Of a DNA stretch of 52,201 nucleotides, positions 18,419 through 26,112 are shown piece after piece. Position 1 is the stretch's first letter; each line of letters begins with the position of its first letter. The stretch is from an uncultured Selenomonadaceae bacterium (GTDB taxonomy: Bacteria; Bacillota; Negativicutes; Selenomonadales; Selenomonadaceae). The notes beneath the pieces are model-generated. The model was not told where the DNA came from. It saw only the letters and a program-made list of their open reading frames with translations, and ran no database searches. The stretch is from contig CAJOIA010000012.1 of assembly GCA_905234505.1 (NCBI GenBank), positions 1 to 52,201 of the forward strand, in the 5' to 3' direction. A program made the position numbers and the translations under genes.

Positions 18419-19289
18419 CGTTATTTTTACGCTCCTTAACAAAATTCAAAAATTCCCCGTAGTCACGGATATAATCGCTTTCGTCATACAATTCAGAGGC
18501 AAACACCAACAAAACCGCGCCTGGCGAAAAATCGTACATTTCGCGCCACATATCATTTGCCACATAAAGCCCTTCATATGGCTTTTCAAGCGGCACAATC
18601 TTTTTCTCGCTGCCATTGTCAAGCAGAATCTTACAGCTGCCATGAATGCAAACTAAAATCTGTTGCAAACTTTTATGAGCGTGCTTGCCGCGAACGACGC
18701 CGTCAACCGTATCATACATATAATAAACGCGCTTGATTTTAAATGGAATGTCTTTAAATTCCTCAAGCGCCGTCAATTTACCAAATTCATCGCCACGCGC
18801 CGGAAATGTGCATTTCTTAACTGTTGACCACTTTTGAATAAGTTTAATTTCTAAATCAAAATGGGGGGGGGTAATAGCTTTAGAATCTTTTTCCGCGACC
18901 AGCTTTAAAAATTCGTCATAATCGCGGATATATTCATTTGCGTCATAAAGCTCTGAAGCAAAAACTAAAAGCACAGTACCAGGCGCAAAATCAAATTGCT
19001 CGCCCCACATATATTTTGGCATATAAAGCCCCTCGTACGGTTTTTCAAGCGGAATAATTTTTTTCTCGTGACCGTCGTCGAAAAGGATTTTACAGCTGCC
19101 ATGAATACAAACTAAAATCTGCTCAACTTCTCTATGCGCGTGTTTGCCGCGAATAATTTTTTCGTCAACTGTATCGTACATATAATAAACGCGCTTGATT
19201 TTAAATGGAATGTCTTTAATTTCTTCCAGCGCCACCAATTGACCGCGCTCGTCGCCGTGCGGCTGAAATACATATTTCACTACTTGCAC
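18408..19289 (-). CDS. tandem WxcM/FdtA-like cupin, probable dTDP-4-keto-6-deoxyhexose 3,4-ketoisomerase
   Basis: Two near-identical cupin domains of about 135 residues in one chain. Both contain the blocks [20 protein letters not shown], [13 protein letters not shown], [12 protein letters not shown] and [18 protein letters not shown]. Single-domain relatives (FdtA, QdtA, WxcM C-terminal) shift the keto group of dTDP-4-keto-6-deoxyglucose before transamination by the neighbouring aminotransferase. The join between the domains is encoded by nine C (ITPPHF). Adding or removing one base produces a stop within four or five codons, leaving only domain 1. GTG 19289 is chosen because GAGG is seven bases upstream. 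The gene overlaps or abuts both neighbours, so the cluster is cotranscribed. Confidence 0.88.
   Translation of the reverse strand: MQVVKYVFQPHGDERGQLVALEEIKDIPFKIKRVYYMYDTVDEKIIRGKHAHREVEQILVCIHGSCKILFDDGHEKKIIPLEKPYEGLYMPKYMWGEQFDFAPGTVLLVFASELYDANEYIRDYDEFLKLVAEKDSKAITPPHFDLEIKLIQKWSTVKKCTFPARGDEFGKLTALEEFKDIPFKIKRVYYMYDTVDGVVRGKHAHKSLQQILVCIHGSCKILLDNGSEKKIVPLEKPYEGLYVANDMWREMYDFSPGAVLLVFASELYDESDYIRDYGEFLNFVKERKNNGEN
18863..18871 (-). repeat. homopolymeric C9 tract (G9 on plus) at the cupin domain junction
   Basis: Nine consecutive bases between the two cupin domains, at codons about 140-142. At nine the frame runs on into domain 2; at eight (TPPILI then stop) or ten (TPPPF then stop) it closes at once. 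Confidence 0.9.
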
Positions 19290-19293
19290 AATC

Positions 19294-21060
19294 TCACCTC
19301 GATTCACAATAGGGTTCTAATTCATCGCTTGCTTTTTCCCAAAGTCCTGTTTGCTCATTTTTTCTAATCAGCGGTCTCAATGGATTATTCTCCGGCAAAC
19401 GCTCAAGTAAAAATCTAATTGAGCCATCAAGAATTTTAGCATAATCACCGGTTTGACAAATTCCACGCAGCTGAATAATCCAATTTTTAAAATGCTTAAT
19501 CTCTTCAGTGTCAGCGTCAGAAAAAGGCATCAGCCACATTGCCGCCATCGTTATCCATTTATGACAGCAATATTTGTATTCTTCGACATTGCGGAAGAAA
19601 ATATTATTCAGCCAGGAAATTGTACAGAAACCGAGCGCGTCGAGCGGTAAATGCGTACGCGTAAAAGGATTAAATGTATTTTGCGCGGCGTGTTGGCGAA
19701 ATGCGCTTAGACATTCGTGCATAAAGACACAATCTTTGCCCGATTTCAAAATCTGCAACCAAGTATCTAAATCGCCGTAAACTGTGCCGCTAATTCCGCA
19801 GTAATTGCCAATCGCGTAACATTTTTTGCCGGTATTCATATCCCTAAAAGCAACATCTTCTTTTTTGAAAAGAACCGTGCTTAATTCGCCTAAAAAATTT
19901 GCTAGCGTGAATAAAACTTTTCGTCCGATGTCTATACCGTTCATTATTCTGTCAGCGTGAGGGTGCCAAGGATTTTTCCGCTTAATCAATTTGCTGTTTT
20001 CGTCAACCAGATCTCGCGCAGAAGTTATCAAACAAATATTATTTTCCAGGTCGCGAATAAAATACTCCATCATCTTATAAATTTTTTCTGGATAAAATAA
20101 ATCGTCATGCAGAAGAAAATTCACATATTCGCCGGTGCAAGCATTCAGCAGGGAAAACATATTTTTTCCGCCGCCGTAAGGTTTGCCGTTGTGATAGAAA
20201 TATTTTATATTTGGATATTTTTTCAAGTATGGCTTAACCATTTTTTTTACTTCTTCATTGGTGCTATCGTCGCCAATTAGAATCTCAATATTTTTGTAAG
20301 TTTGAGCCAAGATACTATCAAGCGCCTCTTGACAAAATTTAGGCTGATTGTAAGCAGGAATTAATACGCTCACTAATGGCTGAAATTTTTTAGCATACAG
20401 CGTTTGGAACTGTTCAAGTTCTTTTGCGTTCAGTTTAGCGTTATAAGTGGATTCGTTATTTGCAAAAACTACCCATCGATTTTCTTGGTGAGGAACGCCA
20501 ATAACATAACCGCGACTGCGGAAATTGCAACACTGCGCCGCCATTATAAAATCTTCACCAACTTTTTCGTCCCACGGCAAATCTTCATTCGTGGCAAAAA
20601 AGCTGAAGTCTAACATATGCGCCGATTGAAAATAAAGCGCGTCCTTGCCTTGATAACTTTTAATATTGCCATTTTCGTCTTTGCAACAATACATGCCATA
20701 AAAATTTTTAGCCTTAGTATAATCGCCACTAATCGGCATTTCAGAACCGAATAATCCAATCATTGCAGTTTTGGGCTCAATGAAAAATCCATTAATCGCA
20801 TTTGAAATGATCAGCGGGTCAATCCAAACTGCGGGCGCAGTCAAATAAAATTTATATTTAGCGTCGTTAGTTTTCTGGATATTGTTGAATGTGGCGGCAA
20901 GATTTTTATTCTTGATAACGGAGATAAATTGAAGATTCCAGCCACTTGGAAATTTTAATTGCGTTTTTTCAAAAAGCTGAGATTGACTTTGAAGTTCCTC
21001 CTTGCTTTTATAGACCACTACTAACAAAATTTTTCTCTCGTCAAGAGATTTTTTTGCCAT
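19294..21060 (-). CDS. family 2 glycosyltransferase with an N-terminal glycosyltransferase-like domain
   Basis: A 588-residue cytoplasmic enzyme. The central domain is a GT-A fold family 2 transferase: VSVLIPAYNQPKFCQEALDSILAQTYKNIEILIGDDST around residues 240-280 and the metal-binding pair in NFLLHDDLFYPEK. The N-terminal 220 residues (LLVVVYKSKEELQSQ, then a stretch with KYKFYLTAPAVWIDPLI and DLPWDEKVGEDFIMAAQC) look like a second, divergent StrF-like glycosyltransferase module; that part is inference. ATG 21060 is selected because AAAGGCGG precedes it; the longer frame overlaps sepF's end. It heads the glycan island after sepF. Confidence 0.85.
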   Translation of the reverse strand: MAKKSLDERKILLVVVYKSKEELQSQSQLFEKTQLKFPSGWNLQFISVIKNKNLAATFNNIQKTNDAKYKFYLTAPAVWIDPLIISNAINGFFIEPKTAMIGLFGSEMPISGDYTKAKNFYGMYCCKDENGNIKSYQGKDALYFQSAHMLDFSFFATNEDLPWDEKVGEDFIMAAQCCNFRSRGYVIGVPHQENRWVVFANNESTYNAKLNAKELEQFQTLYAKKFQPLVSVLIPAYNQPKFCQEALDSILAQTYKNIEILIGDDSTNEEVKKMVKPYLKKYPNIKYFYHNGKPYGGGKNMFSLLNACTGEYVNFLLHDDLFYPEKIYKMMEYFIRDLENNICLITSARDLVDENSKLIKRKNPWHPHADRIMNGIDIGRKVLFTLANFLGELSTVLFKKEDVAFRDMNTGKKCYAIGNYCGISGTVYGDLDTWLQILKSGKDCVFMHECLSAFRQHAAQNTFNPFTRTHLPLDALGFCTISWLNNIFFRNVEEYKYCCHKWITMAAMWLMPFSDADTEEIKHFKNWIIQLRGICQTGDYAKILDGSIRFLLERLPENNPLRPLIRKNEQTGLWEKASDELEPYCESR

Positions 21061-21090
21061 AAATCTTAAACCGCCTTTCAACTTTTCCAA

Positions 21091-21561
21091 TCAATGAATT
21101 TTCCAATCAGTGCGCTTATCGTCATTTGAGCTTTCAACCGTGACGTTTTCAGGCGCGCAAATAAATACATCATCGCTGACTTTTCTAATTTCGCCGTCAA
21201 TTGCGTAGGTTGTGCCGCTGATAAAATCGATTATGCGCTTAGCGTCTCCTCTGTCGGTATCTTCAAAATTCATAACCACAGGAATATTGTCGCGCAGGCA
21301 ATTAGCCACAGTTTGCGCGTCGCTAAAATTTTTCGGCTTGATCGTCGTAATTTTAGTTCTTACAACATTTTCATTTGACGTTAAATCTTCCCTATTAATA
21401 TTCGTTGAACTAAATTCTAAAACCTTAGCACCGGAGTATTCAGGTTCGGGCGGTTCAGAATTCTGTGAGGACTGCTTGTCTTTATCTTTGCCTTCAATTT
21501 CTACTTCATCATCTGGATCTTTCTCCTCAAAAGGATTGTTCATTTGTTTCATAAATCCCAT
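21091..21561 (-). CDS. sepF: SepF cell-division protein
   Basis: A cytoplasmic FtsZ-binding, membrane-associated protein that shapes the septal ring in Gram-positive bacteria. The N-terminal peptide MGFMKQM is the probable amphipathic membrane anchor; an acidic linker follows. The conserved SepF domain (about residues 65-145) shows VRTKITTIKPKNFSDAQTVANCLRDNIPVVMNFEDTD and AKRIIDFISGTTYAIDGEI. ATG 21561 lies nine bases after AGGGGGAT and gives the usual N-terminus. It directly follows yggS (overlap with the longer frame), the standard ylmE-ylmF order. Confidence 0.94.
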   Translation of the reverse strand: MGFMKQMNNPFEEKDPDDEVEIEGKDKDKQSSQNSEPPEPEYSGAKVLEFSSTNINREDLTSNENVVRTKITTIKPKNFSDAQTVANCLRDNIPVVMNFEDTDRGDAKRIIDFISGTTYAIDGEIRKVSDDVFICAPENVTVESSNDDKRTDWKIH

Positions 21562-21580
21562 TTTCGTAAAATCCCCCTTT

Positions 21581-22261
21581 TTAATAATTTCGGTCGCCAA
21601 AAATTGCTGTGCCTATTCGCACAACGTTTGCCCCCTCCTCAATCGCAATTTTATAATCATGCGTCATACCCATCGACAAATAATCAAAATTCTGCCGCGT
21701 CTTTTGAATTGCAACGAAAATTTCATACATGCGACGAAAGAGCGGACGACAATTCTCAACGTCCGAATAATTCGGGGCGATTAACATAAAACCACGGAGA
21801 TGAATATTTTTCAATACATCGACAGCCTCAATCAGGCGTGGCAGGTTTTCTTCATAAACGCCGGATTTAGTTTCTTCCTTTGCTAAATTCACCTGAATAA
21901 GCACATCTTGAATTTTCCCGATAGAATATGCCGCGCCTGAAATCGCCTCTGCCAAATGTTCGCTGTCTACCGAGTGTATCAGGTCAAAAAGTCGTACTGC
22001 TTGTTTAGCCTTGTTAGTTTGCAAATGCCCTATCAAATGTCGAGTTACTTCGCGATTTAGAATTTTAAATTTTTCCGCCGCTTCTTGAATTCGATTTTCA
22101 CCGATATGTTGAGCGCCCGCGTCAATTGCTTGCTGCATCATTTCCACTTCGTGATTTTTTGTAACCGCTATTAAAGTCACCGGCGCTCCGGCTATACTTT
22201 TTCTGCGCGAGGATTCAATTTCACTCTGCACCGCTCGTAAATTTTCGACAATATTAATCAA
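21581..22261 (-). CDS. yggS: YggS/YlmE-family PLP homeostasis protein
   Basis: A 226-residue PLP-binding TIM barrel without known catalytic activity that keeps free PLP in balance. The PLP lysine is in LIAVTKNHEVEM, with HIGENRIQEA, HLIGHLQTNKAKQAV and SMGMTHDYKIAIEEGANVVRIGTAIFG as family blocks. I choose TTG 22261: a good promoter has its -10 box at 22283-22288, so transcription probably starts near 22276, and the GGGGG site then lies just before 22261. It opens the yggS-sepF-glycan-ylmH-divIVA transcription unit. Confidence 0.92.
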   Translation of the reverse strand: MINIVENLRAVQSEIESSRRKSIAGAPVTLIAVTKNHEVEMMQQAIDAGAQHIGENRIQEAAEKFKILNREVTRHLIGHLQTNKAKQAVRLFDLIHSVDSEHLAEAISGAAYSIGKIQDVLIQVNLAKEETKSGVYEENLPRLIEAVDVLKNIHLRGFMLIAPNYSDVENCRPLFRRMYEIFVAIQKTRQNFDYLSMGMTHDYKIAIEEGANVVRIGTAIFGDRNY

Positions 22262-22282
22262 AACATTCGCCCCCAATATTTA

Positions 22283-22311
22283 TATTAAACGGTTTAGCTT
22301 TATTAGTCAAT
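22283..22311 (-). promoter_or_regulatory. promoter for yggS and the downstream division/glycan run
   Basis: TTGACT (22311-22306) and TAATAT (22288-22283) are separated by 17 bases on the minus strand, directly downstream of the deacetylase terminator and about 20 bases before the yggS start. It implies that sepF, the glycan island and ylmH-divIVA can share this promoter. Confidence 0.6.
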
Positions 22312-22328
22312 CATAAAATTTTCACCTA

Positions 22329-22360
22329 TAAAAAAGGTCGGGTTATCTTTTAACCCAACC
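22329..22360 (-). terminator. terminator built into the end of the deacetylase gene
   Basis: On the minus strand GGTTGGGTTA-AAAGA-TAACCCGACC is followed by TTTTTT. The left arm is the last codons of the gene (GWV), the loop encodes KR, and the right arm contains the TAA stop. The hairpin is therefore coding and terminating at once. Confidence 0.85.
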
Positions 22361-23122
22361 AAATTCTTCAAAACTCTGCCGATATTCAATGCGCTCATAA
22401 AAATCTTTCATTGTGTTGCCGGTCTGGAAAATTGGCACTCGCGCAAGCGCAAATAAATTACTGCCCAAATCGACGTTGCCATATTTAATTGTGAACGCGC
22501 CCTTGTAACCAACATCTTTAGCAATTCCGGCAATGTGCAAATTGTAAGTGCCGGTTGGATACGCTAAAAATTCAACCGCGTGCCCAAGATTTTCTTCAAG
22601 TACCAATTTGGAATTTAAAAGCTCGCTGCGAATTTCCTCGTCGGGCAATTCTTCAAGTTTGCGATGGTTCAGCGTGTGACTTTCAATTGTGACGCCGCCT
22701 AATTCCATTTCGCGCAGTTGATCCCACGTAAGATAATTCTTTTTGCCGACAAACGCAGGAATTATAAAAATGGTTGCGCGCATTCCGTACGACTGCAAAA
22801 TTGGAAAAGCATTTGTGTAATTATCAGCATAGCCGTCATCAAAAGTTATCAGCACTGGTTTCAGCGGTAATTCAATTTCGCCGGTCAAGCCTTTGTAAAG
22901 TTCTTCCGGCGTGATTGAAGAATAACCGTGCGTTTTTAGGTAATTCATTTGTTCGTCGAAAAGTTTTGGCGGCATTGATAGCGAAGTGAAAACGTCTTGC
23001 ACTTGGTGATAATTCAGCACTAAAATTTTTGGTCCGGCTGAAATTTCTTGCACGTCCTGCGCGAAAGATATTCTTGCAAACAGAATCAGAATTGCCAAAA
23101 CTAGAAATGTATTCCTAATCAC
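22343..23122 (-). CDS. secreted polysaccharide deacetylase (NodB domain)
   Basis: A 259-residue exported carbohydrate esterase family 4 enzyme that probably de-N-acetylates peptidoglycan or an exopolysaccharide. A signal peptide is clear (RNTFLVLAILILFARISFAQ, cleavage after FAQ or nearby). The NodB motifs are present: TFDDGYADNY with the catalytic base and metal Asp, ESHTLNHRKL with both metal histidines, and LAYPTGTYN. The GTG start lies inside a short heptamer repeat, and the purine stretch AGGGG of the same repeat is the only ribosome site seen. Only 13 bases separate it from the hisIE stop, so it is the last gene of the his transcript. Confidence 0.9.
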   Translation of the reverse strand: MIRNTFLVLAILILFARISFAQDVQEISAGPKILVLNYHQVQDVFTSLSMPPKLFDEQMNYLKTHGYSSITPEELYKGLTGEIELPLKPVLITFDDGYADNYTNAFPILQSYGMRATIFIIPAFVGKKNYLTWDQLREMELGGVTIESHTLNHRKLEELPDEEIRSELLNSKLVLEENLGHAVEFLAYPTGTYNLHIAGIAKDVGYKGAFTIKYGNVDLGSNLFALARVPIFQTGNTMKDFYERIEYRQSFEEFGWVKR

Positions 23123-23140
23123 TAATCTCTAGCCCCTAGT
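23110..23140. repeat. short heptamer repeat bridging hisIE stop and deacetylase start (copy 3)
   Basis: A roughly 30-base piece of the CCTAATCACTAATCTCTAG type. On the minus strand it supplies the TAG stop of hisIE, a purine-rich AGGGG and the GTG start of the deacetylase. Confidence 0.7.
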
Positions 23141-23840
23141 CTTTGGGACGTGTGCCAGTTTTGCCGGTGAATTTGTGATAACTGCCACCCTTGCGTCTGC
23201 TCATAAGTTCGGCGAATAAATCTTCCGGCTTAATTCCGTGATAAGCCAGCAAGACCAAGCAATGATACCAAAGGTCGCCCATTTCATACAAAATATCTTG
23301 CTCTTCGCCATTTTTCGACGCAATTATAGTTTCAACTGCTTCTTCGCCAACTTTTTTCAAAATTTTATCCTGCCCCGCGCCAAATAAATAATTCGTGTAA
23401 GAACCTTCGACGGGGTGACGCTGCCGGTCTTTAATCACGGCGTAAAGTTCATACAAAACCAACGACAAATCTTCTTCTTGCGGCTGGTCAACAACGGCGG
23501 GCAATTGTTTATCGTTATCGTCAAGACGCCGCCCGCTGAAACAGGAATAAGTTCCCGTGTGACAGGCTACGCCGGTTTGATGGACTTTGATTAAAAGCGC
23601 ATCGCCGTCGCAGTCATAATAAATTTCTTGGACGCGCTGAACATTGCCGCTGGTTTCGCCTTTCTTCCAAAGAGTTTGACGACTGCGGCTATAAAAATGC
23701 GTATAGCCAGTCTCAACAGTTTTATTCAGGGATTCCTCATTCATATAAGCCAGCATTAAAACTTGCCCGCTTTCCTCTTGCACAATCGCCGGTACAAGCC
23801 CATTTGCGTCAAATTTTACCTTGCTAATATCAATCTTCAT
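23136..23840 (-). CDS. hisIE: phosphoribosyl-AMP cyclohydrolase / phosphoribosyl-ATP pyrophosphatase
   Basis: A bifunctional enzyme of histidine synthesis, 234 residues. The N-terminal HisI domain (1-115) has the family metal sites in [27 protein letters not shown] and the substrate loop [16 protein letters not shown]. The C-terminal HisE domain (about 128-220) is helical, with [16 protein letters not shown] and [21 protein letters not shown] precedes the ATG. It follows hisF by 15 bases. The stop codon lies in a heptamer repeat. Confidence 0.96.
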   Translation of the reverse strand: MKIDISKVKFDANGLVPAIVQEESGQVLMLAYMNEESLNKTVETGYTHFYSRSRQTLWKKGETSGNVQRVQEIYYDCDGDALLIKVHQTGVACHTGTYSCFSGRRLDDNDKQLPAVVDQPQEEDLSLVLYELYAVIKDRQRHPVEGSYTNYLFGAGQDKILKKVGEEAVETIIASKNGEEQDILYEMGDLWYHCLVLLAYHGIKPEDLFAELMSRRKGGSYHKFTGKTGTRPKD

Positions 23841-23855
23841 AAAAAAATCTCCAAT

Positions 23856-24614
23856 CTAAAATCGAACTTCAACGCCATGCTTTTTCAGATATTCCTTAAC
23901 CTGCCGAATTGTATATTTGCCGTAATGAAAGACAGACGCTGCCAAAACCGCGTCAGCTTTGCCATCAATCAAAACTTTCAAAAAGTGTTCATATTCGCCT
24001 GCGCCGCCCGAGGCTATAACCGGAACATTAACAGCCTCTGAAACTGCGCGAGTCAGCGGAATATCGTAACCGTCCTTAGTGCCGTCCGCGTCCATGCTCG
24101 TTAATAAAATTTCACCCGCGCCCAACGCCACAGCTTTTTTAACCCATTCAAGGCAATCAATACCGGTCGGCGTTCTGCCGCCATTGATATAAACTTCCCA
24201 GCTATCGTCGGAGGTAGCTTTAGCGTCAACTGCCAGCACAATACATTGACTGCCGAATTTTTTTGCGCCTTCAGAAATTAACGCAGGATTTTTAACCGCC
24301 GCGCTGTTCACAGAAATTTTATCAGCACCGGCTTTCAACATTGCGCGCATATCTTCAACAGTGCGAATTCCGCCACCAACTGTGAATGGTATGAAAACTT
24401 GAGCCGCACAATTTTTCGCCACTTCAACCATAGTGCCGCGTCTCTCGTGCGAAGCCGTTATATCCAAGAAAACTAATTCGTCCGCGCGCTCTTCGTCATA
24501 TCTTTTCGCAAGTTCGACAGGATCGCCCGCGTCGCGCAGTCCAACAAAATTTGTGCCTTTAACAACTCTACCGGCTTTAACGTCAAGGCAAGGAATTATT
24601 CTTTTCGTCAACAT
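23856..24614 (-). CDS. hisF: imidazole glycerol phosphate synthase, cyclase subunit
   Basis: The TIM-barrel subunit that uses ammonia from HisH to form imidazole glycerol phosphate and AICAR. The 252-residue sequence opens [20 protein letters not shown] with the catalytic Asp of CLDV. The second catalytic Asp is in [25 protein letters not shown] and [12 protein letters not shown] are the phosphate-binding loops. It overlaps closely with hisA (3-base gap), and its ribosome site is weak, which suggests coupling. Confidence 0.97.
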   Translation of the reverse strand: MLTKRIIPCLDVKAGRVVKGTNFVGLRDAGDPVELAKRYDEERADELVFLDITASHERRGTMVEVAKNCAAQVFIPFTVGGGIRTVEDMRAMLKAGADKISVNSAAVKNPALISEGAKKFGSQCIVLAVDAKATSDDSWEVYINGGRTPTGIDCLEWVKKAVALGAGEILLTSMDADGTKDGYDIPLTRAVSEAVNVPVIASGGAGEYEHFLKVLIDGKADAVLAASVFHYGKYTIRQVKEYLKKHGVEVRF

Positions 24615-24617
24615 AAA

Positions 24618-25340
24618 TCATTCAGCCGCCTTAAGCGCATCTTTAAAATCAATTACGCCTTCATAAATCGCCTTGCCGATAATTGCGCCGACAATTCCAT
24701 CGTCCTCGTGCTCTTTGAGTTTGCGAATATCTTCAATGGAAGTTACGCCGCCCGAAGCAATTACATCAACGCCGGAGCTCTGCGCGAATTCAGCAATTCT
24801 ATCAACATTTATGCCTTTCATCATACCGTCGCGGGCAATGTCAGTATAAATAATCGTGGAAATTCCATAATCGCCCATGCGAGCCGCCAAATCTTTAGCA
24901 TTCATTTCGCCAGAATCAGCCCAACCATGAACTGCAACAATACCGTCGCGTGCGTCAATTCCCACAACAATACTGTCACCAAAATTTTTAGCCGCCTCTT
25001 TAACAAAATCAGGATTTTCAACCGCTGCGCTGCCCAAAATCACGCGATTAACTCCAATATCTAACAAATTATCAATATCGCTCATTTTGCGAATACCGCC
25101 GCCGACCTCGATTGGAATATTGACATTGTCCAAAATGCGCTTAATCACAAAAATATTTGCAAGCGTGCCGAGTTTTGCGCCGTCCAAATCTACCACGTGC
25201 AAAAATTCTGCGCCCGCGCTTTCTAATTCTATTGCTGTTTCGTCTGGATAGTACGAGTACTTCAATTCTTTTTTAAAATCGCCCTGCGTAAGCCGAACGC
25301 ACATTCCGTCGAGAATATCAATCGCCGGTAAAATTAACAT
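24618..25340 (-). CDS. hisA: ProFAR isomerase
   Basis: Cytoplasmic TIM-barrel isomerase of histidine synthesis (240 residues). It starts MLILPAIDILDGMCVRLTQGD with the catalytic Asp8. The second catalytic Asp is in YTDIARDGMMKG, and the phosphate loops are VGGGIRKMSDI and IASGGVTSIEDI. ATG 25340 is chosen because GAGGAG lies eight bases before it. It sits between hisH and hisF in the usual order. Confidence 0.97.
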   Translation of the reverse strand: MLILPAIDILDGMCVRLTQGDFKKELKYSYYPDETAIELESAGAEFLHVVDLDGAKLGTLANIFVIKRILDNVNIPIEVGGGIRKMSDIDNLLDIGVNRVILGSAAVENPDFVKEAAKNFGDSIVVGIDARDGIVAVHGWADSGEMNAKDLAARMGDYGISTIIYTDIARDGMMKGINVDRIAEFAQSSGVDVIASGGVTSIEDIRKLKEHEDDGIVGAIIGKAIYEGVIDFKDALKAAE

Positions 25341-25352
25341 TTCAAACACTCC

Positions 25353-25979
25353 TCACATCTCAACAAAATTTTTTAAAACTTTTAAACCGACGTCGCCGGA
25401 TTTTTCGGGGTGAAATTGCGTTGCGAAAACTTTCCCCAATTCAACAGCCGCCGTTACATTTTCTCCATAATCAGTTGTTGCAGTTACAAGATTTTCATTC
25501 GCCGGTACTGCGTGATAACTGTGCACAAAATAAAAATATGATTTATCATTCAAGCCCGCCATTAATTTTGACGCGCCAAATTTTACAAGATTATCTTTCC
25601 TGCCGATCTTTAATGAGTTCCAACCCATATGCGGAATTTTTAAACCGCCTGCGCGAATTTTTTTTACTTCGCCCTTAAATACGCCTAGACCTTTAACGTT
25701 TGGCGATTCTTCACTGCGCTCAAATAAAATCTGCAACCCGACGCATATTCCAAGTAATGGCTTATGCATTAAAATCTGTTCAAGTATTGTTGGAATTAAA
25801 CCGGTCGCTTCCAAATTTTTCATGCAATCGCCAAATGCTCCGACGCCTGGCAAAACTAATTTTTCAGCGCATTTCAAATCCGCCGCGTCGCTTGTTAATT
25901 TTACTTCGCCGCCAACTGCCATCAACGCTTTTTCGACGCTGTATAAATTCCCGACGCCATAATCTATTATTGCAATCAT
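25353..25979 (-). CDS. hisH: imidazole glycerol phosphate synthase, glutaminase subunit
   Basis: The class I glutamine amidotransferase subunit that feeds ammonia to HisF. The nucleophile Cys is in PLLGICVGLQILFERSEE, and the His-Glu pair in FATQFHPEKSGDVG. The N-terminus IAIIDYGVGNLYSVEKAL is typical. At 208 residues the length is normal. ATG 25979 follows GGTGAT. It is the first his gene of this unit; hisG, D, B and C are not in the window, so the pathway is split over at least two loci. Confidence 0.97.
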   Translation of the reverse strand: MIAIIDYGVGNLYSVEKALMAVGGEVKLTSDAADLKCAEKLVLPGVGAFGDCMKNLEATGLIPTILEQILMHKPLLGICVGLQILFERSEESPNVKGLGVFKGEVKKIRAGGLKIPHMGWNSLKIGRKDNLVKFGASKLMAGLNDKSYFYFVHSYHAVPANENLVTATTDYGENVTAAVELGKVFATQFHPEKSGDVGLKVLKNFVEM

Positions 25980-26028
25980 AAACATCACCACTTTTTAAAT
26001 TCGCACTTTCAAAAAATTATCCTGCATT

Positions 26029-26068
26029 GCTTTCAAAATCGCGCAGGACGGCAGGATTTTTTTTATTT
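26029..26068 (+). promoter_or_regulatory. hairpin with T-run in the leader of the ManA-ROK gene
   Basis: ATCCTGC (26029-26035) can pair with GCAGGAT (26051-26057), followed by a run of T. A second GCAGG (26043-26047) offers an alternative partner for the same left arm, so two exclusive pairings exist. No plus-strand gene lies upstream, so if this terminates transcription it would act on the manA leader. The nearest ribosome site (TGGAGTG) is 35 bases further on. Confidence 0.45.
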
Positions 26069-26112
26069 GGGCGGAAAATGTTCGGGAATAATTTTTATGG
26101 AGTGATTTTTTT

